Below, piece by piece: positions 17,788 to 28,513 of a DNA stretch of 64,000 nt. The notes under the pieces are model-generated. The model had not been told where the DNA came from, made no database searches, and worked only from the letters and a program-made list of their open reading frames with translations. Every line of letters begins with the position of its first letter. Position 1 is the stretch's first letter. The stretch comes from Pseudomonas sp. B21_DOA. GTDB lineage: Bacteria > Pseudomonadota > Gammaproteobacteria > Pseudomonadales > Pseudomonadaceae. Position numbers and translations under genes: made by a program. The stretch covers positions 4,712,001 through 4,776,000 of the forward strand of contig CP086683.1 in NCBI GenBank assembly GCA_030544685.1, read 5' to 3'.

Positions 17788-19181
17788 ATGCTCAATGACA
17801 AGGAAAGTCCGTTCACCCTTACGCTGACCGACAGCGAATTGCGCCTGCCGGTCGTGCGTTTTCGCGGCGAGGAGGCGTTGAACCAGCCCTACCGTTTCGA
17901 CATCGAACTGCTCGGCCTCGCCCCCGCCATCGCCCCTGGCTCCTTTTGCACAGGCCGGCCTTTCTGCGGCTGAGTGAACAGCACGGTTTCCACGGCGTCA
18001 TTACCAGCGCCAGTTGCGAACATCGCGGCACGCATCGGGTGGGCTATCGGCTGATTCTGGTGCCGCATCTGCAACAACTGGCGCAAGCGCCTGAACGACG
18101 TGTGTTTACTCGCCTCAATGCGCCGCAAATCATTCAGCAATTGCTTGAAGAGCATGCCTTGCCGGCGCACAGCTACCGCATTGACATGAGCGTCGGCCAT
18201 TACCCGCCGCGGGCGTTTTGCATTCAATACGACGAAAGCGATCTGGCGCTGCTGCAGCGGCTCTGTGAAGAAGAAGGCATCCACTATCACTTCGAACATG
18301 GGCCAGACGGCCATGTTGTGGTGTTCGCCGACGACAGCCTGAGCCTGCCACAGGAACCGGTCGAAATCCCTTTCAACGCGGATGAGCACCCGCCCACGCC
18401 CTGCGTCAGCGCGCTCTATCAACAGCACCGCGCAGCGCCGGTGCCGATGCTCCATGCGGTACGCAATCGCGGCCAGCCTGCCTGCATTGATGAAGCCGCC
18501 AACGAAGCCTCGGCAGGGTTGCAAACGCCGGCGCGATCAATTGAACGCCTGTATGCCGAACAACGCAGCCGGCGCCATTTGCAACGCCAACGCTGCCAGC
18601 TGCGCTCGATTCACGGGCGCAGCGATTGCAGCGACTTGCTCAGTGGCCGATTGCTGTTGGTGACCGAGCACCCAATTCATCACTTCAACGAACAATGGCT
18701 GATCAGCGCCGTACGCCACCACGGACAGCACCCTTCGATTCTTGACCCGGGCGCAACGGTTCATCGCTATCACAACGATTTCACTGCACAGCCCTGGTCG
18801 AGTGACTTTCGCCCAGCACTCAAACAGCCGCGTCCGAATGTGGCCGGTTACCACCTGGCGCGGGTAGCGGGTGCGCCGGGGCAGCCAGCGCAAGTAGATG
18901 AAAACGGCTGCCTCGCCGTGATCCTGTGGCCCGCTGACAATCAGTACGGCAACGACAGTGACGCCCTCTGGCTGCCAATCGCCCTGAGCCGGTTGAACGG
19001 CCCCGTCGCCGTCGACGATTTACCCAGTGCCGGCAGCGAAGTGTGGGTCAGCTTTCTCGACAGCGATCCGGACCGACCGATCTTGTGCCTCGGCCACCCA
19101 CGCCAGCCACCGGCCCGCGAGGCAGAGCCCGCGCGCGACAGCCTGCTGCTCGACTGGCTGATCAACCGCGCCGAACACTAG
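17788..19181 (+). CDS. Orphan VgrG-like type VI spike protein (frame broken)
   Basis: A protein of about 464 residues with the gp27-like N-terminal part of VgrG (NDKESPFTLTLTDSELRLPV at the start, then FCIQYDESDLALLQRLCEEEG near 150) and a gp5-like OB-fold (near 365-440, WLPIALSRLNGPVAVDDLPS). The long C-terminal needle is missing, so it is shorter than typical VgrGs. The frame is broken at 17942-17943 (CC where CCC is needed), giving GSLLHRPAFLRLSEQHG when restored. No other type VI genes are nearby. It could be an orphan spike, a remnant, or part of a distant system. Confidence 0.8.
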
Positions 19182-19187
19182 AGCACA

Positions 19188-19272
19188 GACAAAAGATCGC
19201 AGCCTTCGGCAGCTCCCGCATTCATCGCGCCAGGCGCAGAATCCATGTGGGAGCGAGCCTGCTCGCGAAGAG
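19188..19272. repeat. Single REP arm with AGATCGCAGCC repeat
   Basis: AAAAGATCGCAGCCTTCGGC begins near 19190 and one REP arm, GTGGGAGCGAGCCTGCTCGCG, lies at 19247-19267. The second REP arm is missing, so this is a solo copy between two convergent genes. Confidence 0.75.
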
Positions 19273-19285
19273 GGCGCCTCGGTAT

Positions 19286-20146
19286 TCAGGCTGGCGCCAA
19301 ATCAAAAAACGCCTGAATCAAGCGCAACTCGCGTCGGCGCTCCATGCAGCCGATCATGTGCCGGTTCACCAGCCCTTCCCCGGCAATCGGGATCGCCACC
19401 ACGCGCGGGTCATGACTGACCTCCACCGATGACACCACACCCACCCCCAACTCGGCCGCAACCGCTTCGGTCACGGCCTCGCGACTGTCCAGCTCCAGCA
19501 ACACCCGTGGCTGAATCGAAGCCTGCGCACACGCTTGATCAAAAGTGCGCCGGGTAATCGAACTCGGCTCGCGCAGAACCATGATCACTTGGTCCAGCTC
19601 CTTGAGTTTCACTTCACCGGAGCTATTCGCCCAACGATGCCCCACTGGCACCAACGCACAGATCCGCGACTCGCTCAGTGCTTGCAGATGCAGGCCCTTG
19701 CGCGGCTCGACCTCGGTCAGCACCGCGACATCGGCGTGTTCCGACAACAGCGCCGCCAGGGTTTCCTGCGCGTTGCCCAGACGCAGGTTGACGGTGATGC
19801 CCGGATAGCGTGCGCGCAGGCTCGCCAGCATCGGCATGACCATGTGCGGCCCATCCGCCGCCACCTCCAGACGCCCGGTCAATAACTGCCGATTTGCTTC
19901 GAGCAAGGTCTGCGCTTCTTCGGCCAAGCCGAACATGGCGCGGGTGATCGCCGCCAGTTTGGTGCCCTCCTCGGTCAGTTCCACCCGTCGCGCGGTGCGC
20001 CGCAACAAGGTGATCTGGTAGTGCTCCTCCAGCGCCTTGATGTGTCCGGTGACTGCCGGCTGGCTGATGAACAACCGCGCAGCCGCGCGGGTGAAGCTGC
20101 CTTCGCGGGCCACGGCATCGAAAGCGCGCAGCTGAAACAGGTTCAT
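19286..20146 (-). CDS. LysR-family regulator of the phnWX locus
   Basis: A 286-residue LysR-type regulator with the N-terminal winged helix (LRAFDAVAREGSFTRAAARLF, about residues 5-25; SQPAVTGHIKALE next) and a C-terminal effector domain. It is divergent from phnW with about 110 bases between the starts, the standard arrangement for a LysR protein that controls its neighbour. I infer it activates phnWX in response to 2-aminoethylphosphonate or a breakdown product. The dyad at 20194-20210 is its likely operator. Confidence 0.88.
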   Translation of the reverse strand: MNLFQLRAFDAVAREGSFTRAAARLFISQPAVTGHIKALEEHYQITLLRRTARRVELTEEGTKLAAITRAMFGLAEEAQTLLEANRQLLTGRLEVAADGPHMVMPMLASLRARYPGITVNLRLGNAQETLAALLSEHADVAVLTEVEPRKGLHLQALSESRICALVPVGHRWANSSGEVKLKELDQVIMVLREPSSITRRTFDQACAQASIQPRVLLELDSREAVTEAVAAELGVGVVSSVEVSHDPRVVAIPIAGEGLVNRHMIGCMERRRELRLIQAFFDLAPA

Positions 20147-20193
20147 GGATAACCCTCACTGATGGCTGGCATAACAACAAACAATTTGATTGA

Positions 20194-20210
20194 TGCAATG
20201 GCGAATTGCA
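20194..20210 (+). promoter_or_regulatory. Dyad in the phnW/LysR divergent region
   Basis: TGCAAT-GGCGA-ATTGCA is a perfect inverted repeat centred about 58 bases upstream of phnW. Its size and position fit a LysR-type binding site shared by both genes. Confidence 0.6.
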
Positions 20211-20259
20211 ACGTAGGGCCCGTAGCTTCATCCCCCAGCGTTTTCGCAAGGACACATGA

Positions 20260-21369
20260 ATGAGTACCGCCGCACCGATTCTGCTCACTCCCGGCCCGTT
20301 GACCACCTCGGCCCGCACCCGTCAGGCAATGATGCTCGATTGGGGCTCGTGGGATGACCGCTTCAACCAGTTGACCGCCAGCGTTTGCGAGCAATTGCTG
20401 GCCATCCTCAACGGCGCCGCCAGCCACCACTGCGTACCGTTACAAGGCAGCGGCACTTTTGCCGTCGAGGCGGCGATCGGCACGCTGGTGCCGCGTGATG
20501 GCAAAATTCTTGTGCTGATCAACGGCGCTTACGGCAAGCGGCTGGCGAAGATCTGCGAAGTCCTCGGGCGCTCGTTCAGCACGTTCGAAACCGCCGAAGA
20601 CGAACCGACCAGCGCCGCCGACGTCGAGCGCTTGCTGCGTGCCGATGCTGACCTCACCCACGTGGCGCTGATTCACTGCGAAACCAGTACCGGCATCCTC
20701 AATCCGCTGGCACAAATCGCCGAGGTCGTGGCGCAACACGGCAAACGCCTGATCATTGATGCCATGAGCTCTTTCGGCGCATTGCCCGTAGACGCGCAAA
20801 AAGTACCGTTCGAGGCGCTGATCGCCGCCTCCGGTAAATGCCTGGAAGGCGTACCGGGGATGGGGTTCGTCTTCGCCCACAAGGAATCCCTGGCCGCCGC
20901 TGCCGGCAATTCGCACTCGCTGGCGATGGACCTGTATGACCAGCACGCCTACATGCAGAAGACCGGGCAATGGCGCTTCACCCCGCCCACCCATGTGGTC
21001 GCGGCACTGCACGAAGCATTACTGCAATACAGCGAAGAAGGCGGTCTGCCGGCGCGGCATGCGCGGTATGCGGCGAACTGTCAGGCGCTGATGGAAGAGA
21101 TGAACAAAATCGGTTTGCGCAGCTTTCTGCCAGCGGCGATCCAGGCGCCGATCATCGCCACTTTCCATGCGCCGCAGGATCCGCGTTACCAGTTCAAGGA
21201 CTTCTACGAGCGGGTCAAAGCCAAGGGTTACATCCTCTACCCCGGCAAACTGACCCAGGTCGAAACCTTCCGCGTCGGCTGCATTGGCCACGTCACCCCG
21301 GACCAAATGCGCCAGGCCGTGGCAGCGGTGGCTGAAGTGCTGCGCGAGATGGAAGTGCTAGACATCTGA
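20260..21369 (+). CDS. phnW: 2-aminoethylphosphonate:pyruvate aminotransferase
   Basis: A 369-residue class V PLP aminotransferase that converts 2-aminoethylphosphonate and pyruvate to phosphonoacetaldehyde and alanine. It begins with [15 protein letters not shown], carries [11 protein letters not shown] for phosphate binding, the PLP aspartate in [10 protein letters not shown] (Asp167) and the Schiff-base lysine at Lys193 in [12 protein letters not shown]. It forms an operon-like pair with phnX, whose product consumes the aldehyde. A REP doublet separates the two genes, which could set different mRNA stability. Confidence 0.96.
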   Translation: MSTAAPILLTPGPLTTSARTRQAMMLDWGSWDDRFNQLTASVCEQLLAILNGAASHHCVPLQGSGTFAVEAAIGTLVPRDGKILVLINGAYGKRLAKICEVLGRSFSTFETAEDEPTSAADVERLLRADADLTHVALIHCETSTGILNPLAQIAEVVAQHGKRLIIDAMSSFGALPVDAQKVPFEALIAASGKCLEGVPGMGFVFAHKESLAAAAGNSHSLAMDLYDQHAYMQKTGQWRFTPPTHVVAALHEALLQYSEEGGLPARHARYAANCQALMEEMNKIGLRSFLPAAIQAPIIATFHAPQDPRYQFKDFYERVKAKGYILYPGKLTQVETFRVGCIGHVTPDQMRQAVAAVAEVLREMEVLDI

Positions 21370-21381
21370 GCGCCCCACGGT

Positions 21382-21476
21382 TCCTGTGGGAGCGGGCTTG
21401 CCCGCGATAGCGGTCTGACATTCAGCATGGATGTCGACTGAAAGGGCCTCATCGCGGGCAAGCCCGCTCCCACAGG
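21382..21476. repeat. REP doublet (GGGCTTGCCCGC variant) between phnW and phnX
   Basis: Inverted copies of TGTGGGAGCGGGCTTGCCCG lie inside the phnWX unit. REP structures within operons are known to protect the upstream message from 3' exonucleases. Confidence 0.92.
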
Positions 21477-21519
21477 ATCGCCAAATTCGAATAGTTCTTT
21501 TTCACAGGAATTGATTGCC

Positions 21520-22346
21520 ATGAACTACACCAACCCAAACAAGCTGCAAGCCGCGATCCTCGACTGGGCCGGTACCGTGGTCGATTTCGGCTCGTTTGCG
21601 CCGACACAGATTTTTGTCGAAGCCTTCGCCGAATTCGACGTACGGGTATCGATCGAAGAAGCCCGGGGCCGATGGGCATGGGCAAGTGGGACCACATCCG
21701 CACCCTCTGTGATCAGCCGCAGGTGGCCGAGCGTTATCGCCAGGTGTTCGGTCGCACGCCGACCGATGACGACGTCACCGCGATTTACAACCGTTTCATG
21801 CCGTTGCAGATCGAGAAAATCGCCGAGCACTCGGCACTGATTCCCGGCGCGCTGGACGCCATCGCCCAACTGCGCGAGCAAGGGATCAAGATCGGTTCCT
21901 GCTCCGGCTACCCTAAAGCGGTGATGGACAAAGTCGTCGAACTCGCCGCCAGCAACGGCTACGTCGCCGACCACGTGGTCGCCACCGACCAAGTGCCAAA
22001 CGGTCGTCCATGGCCGGCGCAAGCGTTGGCCAACGTGATCGCTCTGGGCATCGACGATGTTGCAGCGTGCGTGAAGATCGACGACACCGTGCCAGGCATT
22101 CTCGAAGGTCGCCGGGCCGGCATGTGGACGGTTGCGCTGATTTGCTCGGGCAACGCGCTGGGTCTGGACTATGAAGGTTTCCGCGCGTTGGGCAGCGACG
22201 AACTGGCCAGCGAACGCCAGCGCATCCACGCGCTGTTTGAAAGTTCGCGCCCGCATTACATGATCGACACTATCAGCGATTTGCCGCAAGTAATCGTCGA
22301 CATCAACAAGCGTCTGGCCAACGGGCAGATGCCGCAGAACCCCTGA
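21520..22346 (+). CDS. phnX: Phosphonoacetaldehyde hydrolase (frame broken)
   Basis: A HAD-superfamily enzyme that splits phosphonoacetaldehyde into acetaldehyde and phosphate. The nucleophile aspartate is in [14 protein letters not shown] near residue 15, and the Schiff-base lysine is in [13 protein letters not shown] near 55. The frame breaks at 21669-21670, where CC should be CCC, exactly in front of that lysine motif; with the base restored the protein runs to 22346 and is about 275 residues, normal for PhnX. The start ATG at 21520 gives [15 protein letters not shown]. Confidence 0.93.
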
Positions 22347-22361
22347 GCCTGTCTAAAAGAA

Positions 22362-22399
22362 AACACCGCTGTTCGAAGTTCCCAGCGGTGTTTTTTTTG
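22362..22399 (+). terminator. phnX terminator
   Basis: AACACCGCTG and CAGCGGTGTT form a perfect 10-bp stem followed by eight T. On the other strand it is also followed by a T-rich stretch, so it can serve the convergent repeat-protein gene. Confidence 0.93.
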
Positions 22400-22436
22400 T
22401 TTTACATATTACAAATACAAACTAAGGTTTTGAAAC

Positions 22437-23129
22437 TTACTCCGTAACAAGGTTACCTTCCGCATCATAAACCAGACCCTCTGGGGTTTTAACGCGGCCA
22501 TCAGGCAACCGTTCGGTACCGTCTTCCCAGACAATACGCCCATCCGGATATTCGATTGTATTGTCCGCCCAAATAATCAGCCCGCTTGGGTGTTCAACCC
22601 GGCCATCTTCATGCTGGATGATTCCTTCGGGTAGCGAAGTCGAACCGTCAGTATCGGCGGTTGCTCTGGCGGCCTGGATCAATGCGATCAACGCCACCGG
22701 GTCGATATTGATGTTGATTGTCGGCCATGGCACAGGCGGTCGCTTCGATTCGGTTGGCGCCGTCGGTGCAACCGGGGCGGTCGGTGCTACTGGTTTGGGC
22801 GGCACAACCGGCTTGGTCGGTGCCTCTGGCCTCGGCGGCACAACCGGTTTGGTGGGTGCCACTGGCCTGGTCGGGACAACCGGTTTGGTCGGTGCCACTG
22901 GCCTGGTCGGCACAACCGGCTTGGTCGGTGCCACTGGCCTGGTCGGCACAACCGGCTTGGTCGGTGCCACTGGCCTGGTCGGCACAACCGGTTTGGTCGG
23001 TGCCACTGGCTGGGTCGGCACAACTGGCTTGGTCGGTGCAACCGGCTTTGTTGGCGCAACCGGTTTGGCAGGAACTACCGGCTTTGGCTGGGTGATAGAC
23101 GGACGAGGTTTGGGGATCGGACTTTTCAT
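22437..23129 (-). CDS. Proline-rich hexad-repeat protein
   Basis: A 230-residue protein I do not recognise. After a short start it has about eighteen hexads of the form KPVVPT/RPVAPT (residues 15 to about 124), a stiff proline rod like those in TonB-type linkers. Next comes PWPTININIDPVALIALIQAARA, and then a C-terminal part built of short DGR turns: HEDGRVEHPSG, YPDGRIVWEDG, LPDGRVKTPEG. No signal peptide or membrane helix is visible. The gene is flanked by an AT-rich spacer upstream (23130-23439), unlike the rest of the window, which hints at acquisition. It has a weak ribosome site. Confidence 0.65.
   Translation of the reverse strand: MKSPIPKPRPSITQPKPVVPAKPVAPTKPVAPTKPVVPTQPVAPTKPVVPTRPVAPTKPVVPTRPVAPTKPVVPTRPVAPTKPVVPTRPVAPTKPVVPPRPEAPTKPVVPPKPVAPTAPVAPTAPTESKRPPVPWPTININIDPVALIALIQAARATADTDGSTSLPEGIIQHEDGRVEHPSGLIIWADNTIEYPDGRIVWEDGTERLPDGRVKTPEGLVYDAEGNLVTE
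22760..23087. repeat. 18/36-bp coding tandem repeat
   Basis: The proline-rod section is an 18-bp unit repeated about eighteen times, organised as 36-bp pairs with cores such as GGTGCCACTGGCCTGGTC. Neighbouring units are nearly identical, so the array is likely to vary in copy number by slippage or recombination. Confidence 0.9.
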
Positions 23130-23439
23130 ATTGATACTCTGATTAACAAATTAGCATTCATCTTTAATAACAAGCTAAAGACCCGAACCAACAGTAATCG
23201 CGAACAACAACACACTCAAACCAAAATAAAGCACAAGATATAAACAACATGAAGTTACGCTACAGCAAAATAAACAGAAGAATGACTTTAAAGTATTCAG
23301 TCAATTCACTCCGCACTCTTTGCACTGTGTTCATTGCAAAAAAACAGCGAGCGCTGCGGGCAAAAACATCTCGACAGGTTTACAGTGAAAGCAGTGCCGC
23401 GATGACGGCCATTGCATTCCGATCCAGAGGAAAAATCTC
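23130..23439. other. AT-rich intergenic spacer
   Basis: No gene is visible in these 310 bases. The left half is markedly AT-rich compared with the window (for example AATAAAGCACAAGATATAAAC near 23225) and probably holds the promoter of the repeat protein on the minus strand. The right half returns to normal composition ahead of the cytochrome gene. Confidence 0.5.
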
Positions 23440-23987
23440 ATGCCGTGGACAAGCTCAGAATCGCGTTACAGCACTGTTTCGGTTCTGCTGCACTGGCTGA
23501 TGCTGGTGCTGTTGGTGCTGGTTTACGCCAGCATGGAATTGCGCGGTTTCTTCCCCAAAGGCAGCGGCGGCCGCGCGTTGATCCGCGAAATGCACTATCT
23601 GCTCGGCCTTACTGTGTTCGTACTGGTGTGGTTTCGCTTGCTCGCGCGCAGCCTCGGCCCTGCGCCGAAAATCTTCCCCGCATCCCCGCCTGGCAGACCT
23701 TGGCGGCGCGGCTGATGCATTGGGCGTTGTACCTGTTCATGCTGTGCATGCCGATATTGGGCTGGCTGATCACCAGCGCCGAGGGCCATCAGGTCATGTT
23801 CTATGGCTTCGATTTGCCGCTGTTGATGGATGAAGACAAGGCCTTCGCCAAACAAGTCGAAGGCTGGCATGTGCTGATCGCCACGATCGGCTATTGGCTG
23901 ATCGGCTTGCATGCGCTGGCGGGTATTTATCACCATTACGTGGTGCGCGATAACACGCTGTTGCGGATGATGCCCAAGCGCGGCTGA
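23440..23987 (+). CDS. cybB: Cytochrome b561 (frame broken)
   Basis: A four-helix di-heme cytochrome b561 of about 182 residues. Heme-ligand histidines are in VSVLLHWLMLVLL, REMHYLLGLTVF, AARLMHWALYLFML and LIGLHALAGIYHHY. These proteins move electrons from ubiquinol or superoxide at the inner membrane. The frame breaks at the C-run 23676-23679 (four where five restore PKIFPRIPAWQTLAARLM). The restored stop at 23987 lies three bases from the convergent desulfhydrase gene. Confidence 0.9.
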
Positions 23988-23990
23988 GCG

Positions 23991-24943
23991 TCAGGGCGTT
24001 GCGGTAAATCCGCGCCGCCCTTGCAGGCCCCCGTGTGAACGAAAACCACTCGAGTGCCAGCAGCGAATCCGCCTGACTCGACAAGCTGCTTGAGCGCCAG
24101 CAAGGCCTTGCCGGTGTACAACGGTTCCAAAGGGACGCCACTGACCTGCTCGGTCTGTTCGATGAACGTCAGCAACGTCTGGTCAACCTTGGCGAAGCCA
24201 CGCCGGCTGGCGTCGATCAACCGATAGCTCGCCACGGGCCCGACGGCTTGCGCCAGGATCGACTCGATGTTCGGCGCTACGCCGTGATCATTCGGCACCG
24301 CCAGCGCGCCATACAGTGAGCGCTTGCCACTGTCAGCCAGCGCCAGCCCGGCCAGGGTCGTGCCGGTGCCACAGGCCAGCCACCAGGCGTCAAAATCATC
24401 CCAGCCCAGCTTGGCCAATTGTTCGTCGACCTGCTGCATGATCGCAGCGCAACCCAGCGCGCCGGCCAATCCACCGCCACCCTCTGGCACCGCATGCAAC
24501 GTCGGATATCGCTCCTGCCACGGCGTCCAGAATCCGGCCTCGTGCCGCGCGCGATAGCCGGCATAACCCAGCCAGTGCAACTGCATGCCGAACGCGTGCA
24601 GATCCTCCACCGTCGACGTGTCCTGCGGATGCCCGCGCAGCAGCCCCACGGTTTTGAACCCCAGCCGCTTGCCTGCCGCCGCCAGCGCGTGCAGGTGATT
24701 GGAATGTGCACCGCCGAGACTGATGATGCCTTCGGCGCCGGCGCGCTCGGCGGTTTTGAGATGTTCGACGAGTTTGAACCACTTGTTGCCGCTGATCAGC
24801 GGGTCGATCTGGTCCAGGCGCAGGATCGCGACTTCGACGCCGGCACTTTCCAGCCAATCAAGACGGAGCGGTTGGAGGGGGCCTGGGGTAGCCAGTTGGC
24901 GGGAGGCAGAAGCATGGGCACTGTGCAATCTGGAAAAGACCAC
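23991..24943 (-). CDS. D-cysteine desulfhydrase/ACC deaminase-family PLP enzyme (frame broken)
   Basis: A fold-type II PLP enzyme of about 317 residues related to ACC deaminase and D-cysteine desulfhydrase. The PLP lysine is in LISGNKWFKL near residue 50 and the adjacent ISLGGAHSNHLHALAAAG binds the cofactor; ACGTGTTLAGL is the phosphate loop. True ACC deaminases have specific residues that I cannot confirm, so desulfhydrase-like is safer. One base is missing in the C-run 24028-24032; restored, the end reads VVFVHTGGLQGRRGFTATP with a stop at 23991. The N-terminus may be altered, since the IS110 element inserted just upstream. Confidence 0.83.
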
Positions 24944-24968
24944 ATACTAGTAGATACCGTCTTGAGCC

Positions 24969-25939
24969 TCACCGGGCAAGCGCAAGTTTCGGGTCATATG
25001 GCAGTCCAGACTTGAGCACTCCGTAAACGAAGTGCAGCAGCTTGCGCATTGCTGCGCAGATGATCTGCTTGGGGGCCTTGCCGTTGGCCTCCAGGCGTTC
25101 TTTCATCGCCTTGATCGCCTTATTGTGTTTCAGCGCCACCATGCCAGGCATGTAGAGGCCTGCACGCAGCCGTGCCGACCCTACTCTTGAGATCAGGGTA
25201 TGACCTTTGAGCTTTCCTGATTCCTGCAGCTTTGGATTGAGCCCTGCAGCAGCGACCAGTTGGCGAGGATCACTGTATTTGCGCAAGTCACCCAGTTCGG
25301 CCAGCAATCGTTCAAGCGTTTTTTGTCCGATGCCGTCGATGGTTACGATGAGATCCCGCATCTGACGCATATCCGGGTCGTCATCGATGTGTTTTTTGAT
25401 CGCCTTGTGCGTTTCTACGATCTCTTTTTCAATATGGCGCAGAACGGAGTTGATCGAGTCTTTGACCTTTTCGTCGGAAACGTCCAGACGATTAAGCTCC
25501 ATTTGTTCCATTTCCTGAAGGTCATCCAGGCGGCGCACCATTGCTTTTAACTGGCGGTATTTCGGCGGCTCAGGCGCCCATGGGTGAAGTTTTTGATCTT
25601 TTTCCCGGGCAAAGTCGGCGATCAGTTTGGCATCACTTTTATCAGTCTTGATGCGGCGCAGTTCGCTGTCAGCGTACGCTTTGGTCGTAGCCGGGTTCAC
25701 GACGCAGACCCGGAAGCCTTTGTTGTAAACGAACTCCGCGAGTTCCAAGTGGTAAACGCTCGTGGCTTCCATCACGATCAGGGCCGAACGCTCGGCGTTT
25801 TTTCTAGCCACGCCTCAAACTCTTTAAAGCCCTTTGGATCGTTGGCCAGCTTGGCCTTGGTTTTGTGCTTGCCGTTGGGCAGGTGTGTAGCGATATCAAA
25901 AGTGTTCTTTGCGATGTCGACGCCAACGAAACCGGACAT
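24969..25939 (-). CDS. IS110-family DEDD transposase (frame broken)
   Basis: A transposase of about 323 residues. The N-terminal RuvC-like DEDD set is complete: Asp8 in FVGVDIAKNTFD, Glu58 in IVMEATSVYH, and Asp100 and Asp103 in RIKTDKSDAKL. The C-terminal Tnp_20 domain has IVTIDGIGQKT, LVAAAGLNPKLQESG and RVGSARLRAGLY; the serine in QESG is a candidate nucleophile. The frame is lost at the T-run 25798-25803 (six, seven needed), which otherwise splits off the first ~48 residues. In this family a bridge RNA from the noncoding end guides recombination. Confidence 0.9.
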
Positions 25940-26170
25940 GATCGTTTCTCCACTTGTTCCCTGTTGCGATCATCACGTCACTCTGTCCAACCTTGCGAAT
26001 GCGGGCTCTCGCCGTAGGCGGGCCCAAGATACCGTGCGAACTGTACGAGTGAGTGTGGAGGGCTGGAGCACGATCTACGTCACAGGCAAAAAGCCTAAGG
26101 AGCTGCGCGGCTTCCAAGTCCCTCCCTCGATGATCAGTCGAGAACTATCGCTCCTGACGGAGCGTTAGTC
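25940..26170 (-). ncRNA. Candidate bridge RNA in the IS110 noncoding end
   Basis: The region upstream of the transposase is noncoding and rich in hairpins: CGCTCC-TGAC-GGAGCG (26149-26164), CTCGA-N7-TCGAG (26126-26142), AGGC-AAAAA-GCCT (26084-26096), and a nested GGGC/GCC-GTA-GGC/GCCC stem (26003-26025). IS110-group elements are known to encode a structured bridge RNA in this end, which pairs with donor and target DNA. The exact transcript ends and the two binding loops cannot be assigned without the target site. Confidence 0.55.
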
Positions 26171-26178
26171 GAGATACA

Positions 26179-26258
26179 AGGAGCTGCCGCAGGCTGCGAT
26201 CTTTGATCTTGCTGTTGAAATCAGGATCAACAGATCGCAGCCTGCGGCAGCTCCTGCA
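26179..26258. repeat. Inverted repeat (GGAGCTGCCGCAGGCTGCGATC type)
   Basis: AGGAGCTGCCGCAGGCTGCG and its exact inverse flank a 35-base spacer that itself contains GATC-rich inverted sequence. It lies downstream of fadH and right beside the IS110 end, and is a dispersed Pseudomonas repeat different from the REP family. It may act as the fadH terminator. Confidence 0.75.
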
Positions 26259-26266
26259 GAATGTGC

Positions 26267-28327
<2,061 letters not shown>

Positions 28328-28513
28328 TCACGGAAAATTGCGGGAGCTCTGCGTCCCCCGTCAGTCATGTTCGACAGACTAAGAGTCGTACCGCTGTCAC
28401 TCAATGACCGTAACTGACAAGTTATTGATCCAAATGCGCAGCGCCCCTTGGCAATCCGGGCCATGGGCCCTACCCTAGGCGCCACACTCTGTACCCGGCT
28501 GTTGTTGGTTTTC

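Larger units (their letters stand above)
24945..26175 (-). mobile_element. IS110-family insertion sequence
   Basis: An element that contains one IS110 transposase and about 230 bases of noncoding sequence ahead of it, but almost none behind it. There are no obvious terminal inverted repeats, as expected for the IS110 group. The ends are approximate: the left end lies between the desulfhydrase start and the transposase stop, the right end before the repeat at 26179. It sits upstream of the desulfhydrase-like gene and probably separates it from its native promoter. Confidence 0.8.

Noticed and set aside
22760..23087. Possible CRISPR-like direct repeat array
   Set aside because: The 18/36-bp units are contiguous with no spacers and stay in the reading frame of one protein.
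22561..23142. A plus-strand frame through the repeat region that reads as collagen-like GLVGATGLVGTT
   Set aside because: Gly-x-x is the automatic antisense of Pro-x-x codons. The frame starts with TTG without a ribosome site and its ends are not protein-like, while the minus-strand frame has an ATG and a structured C-terminus.
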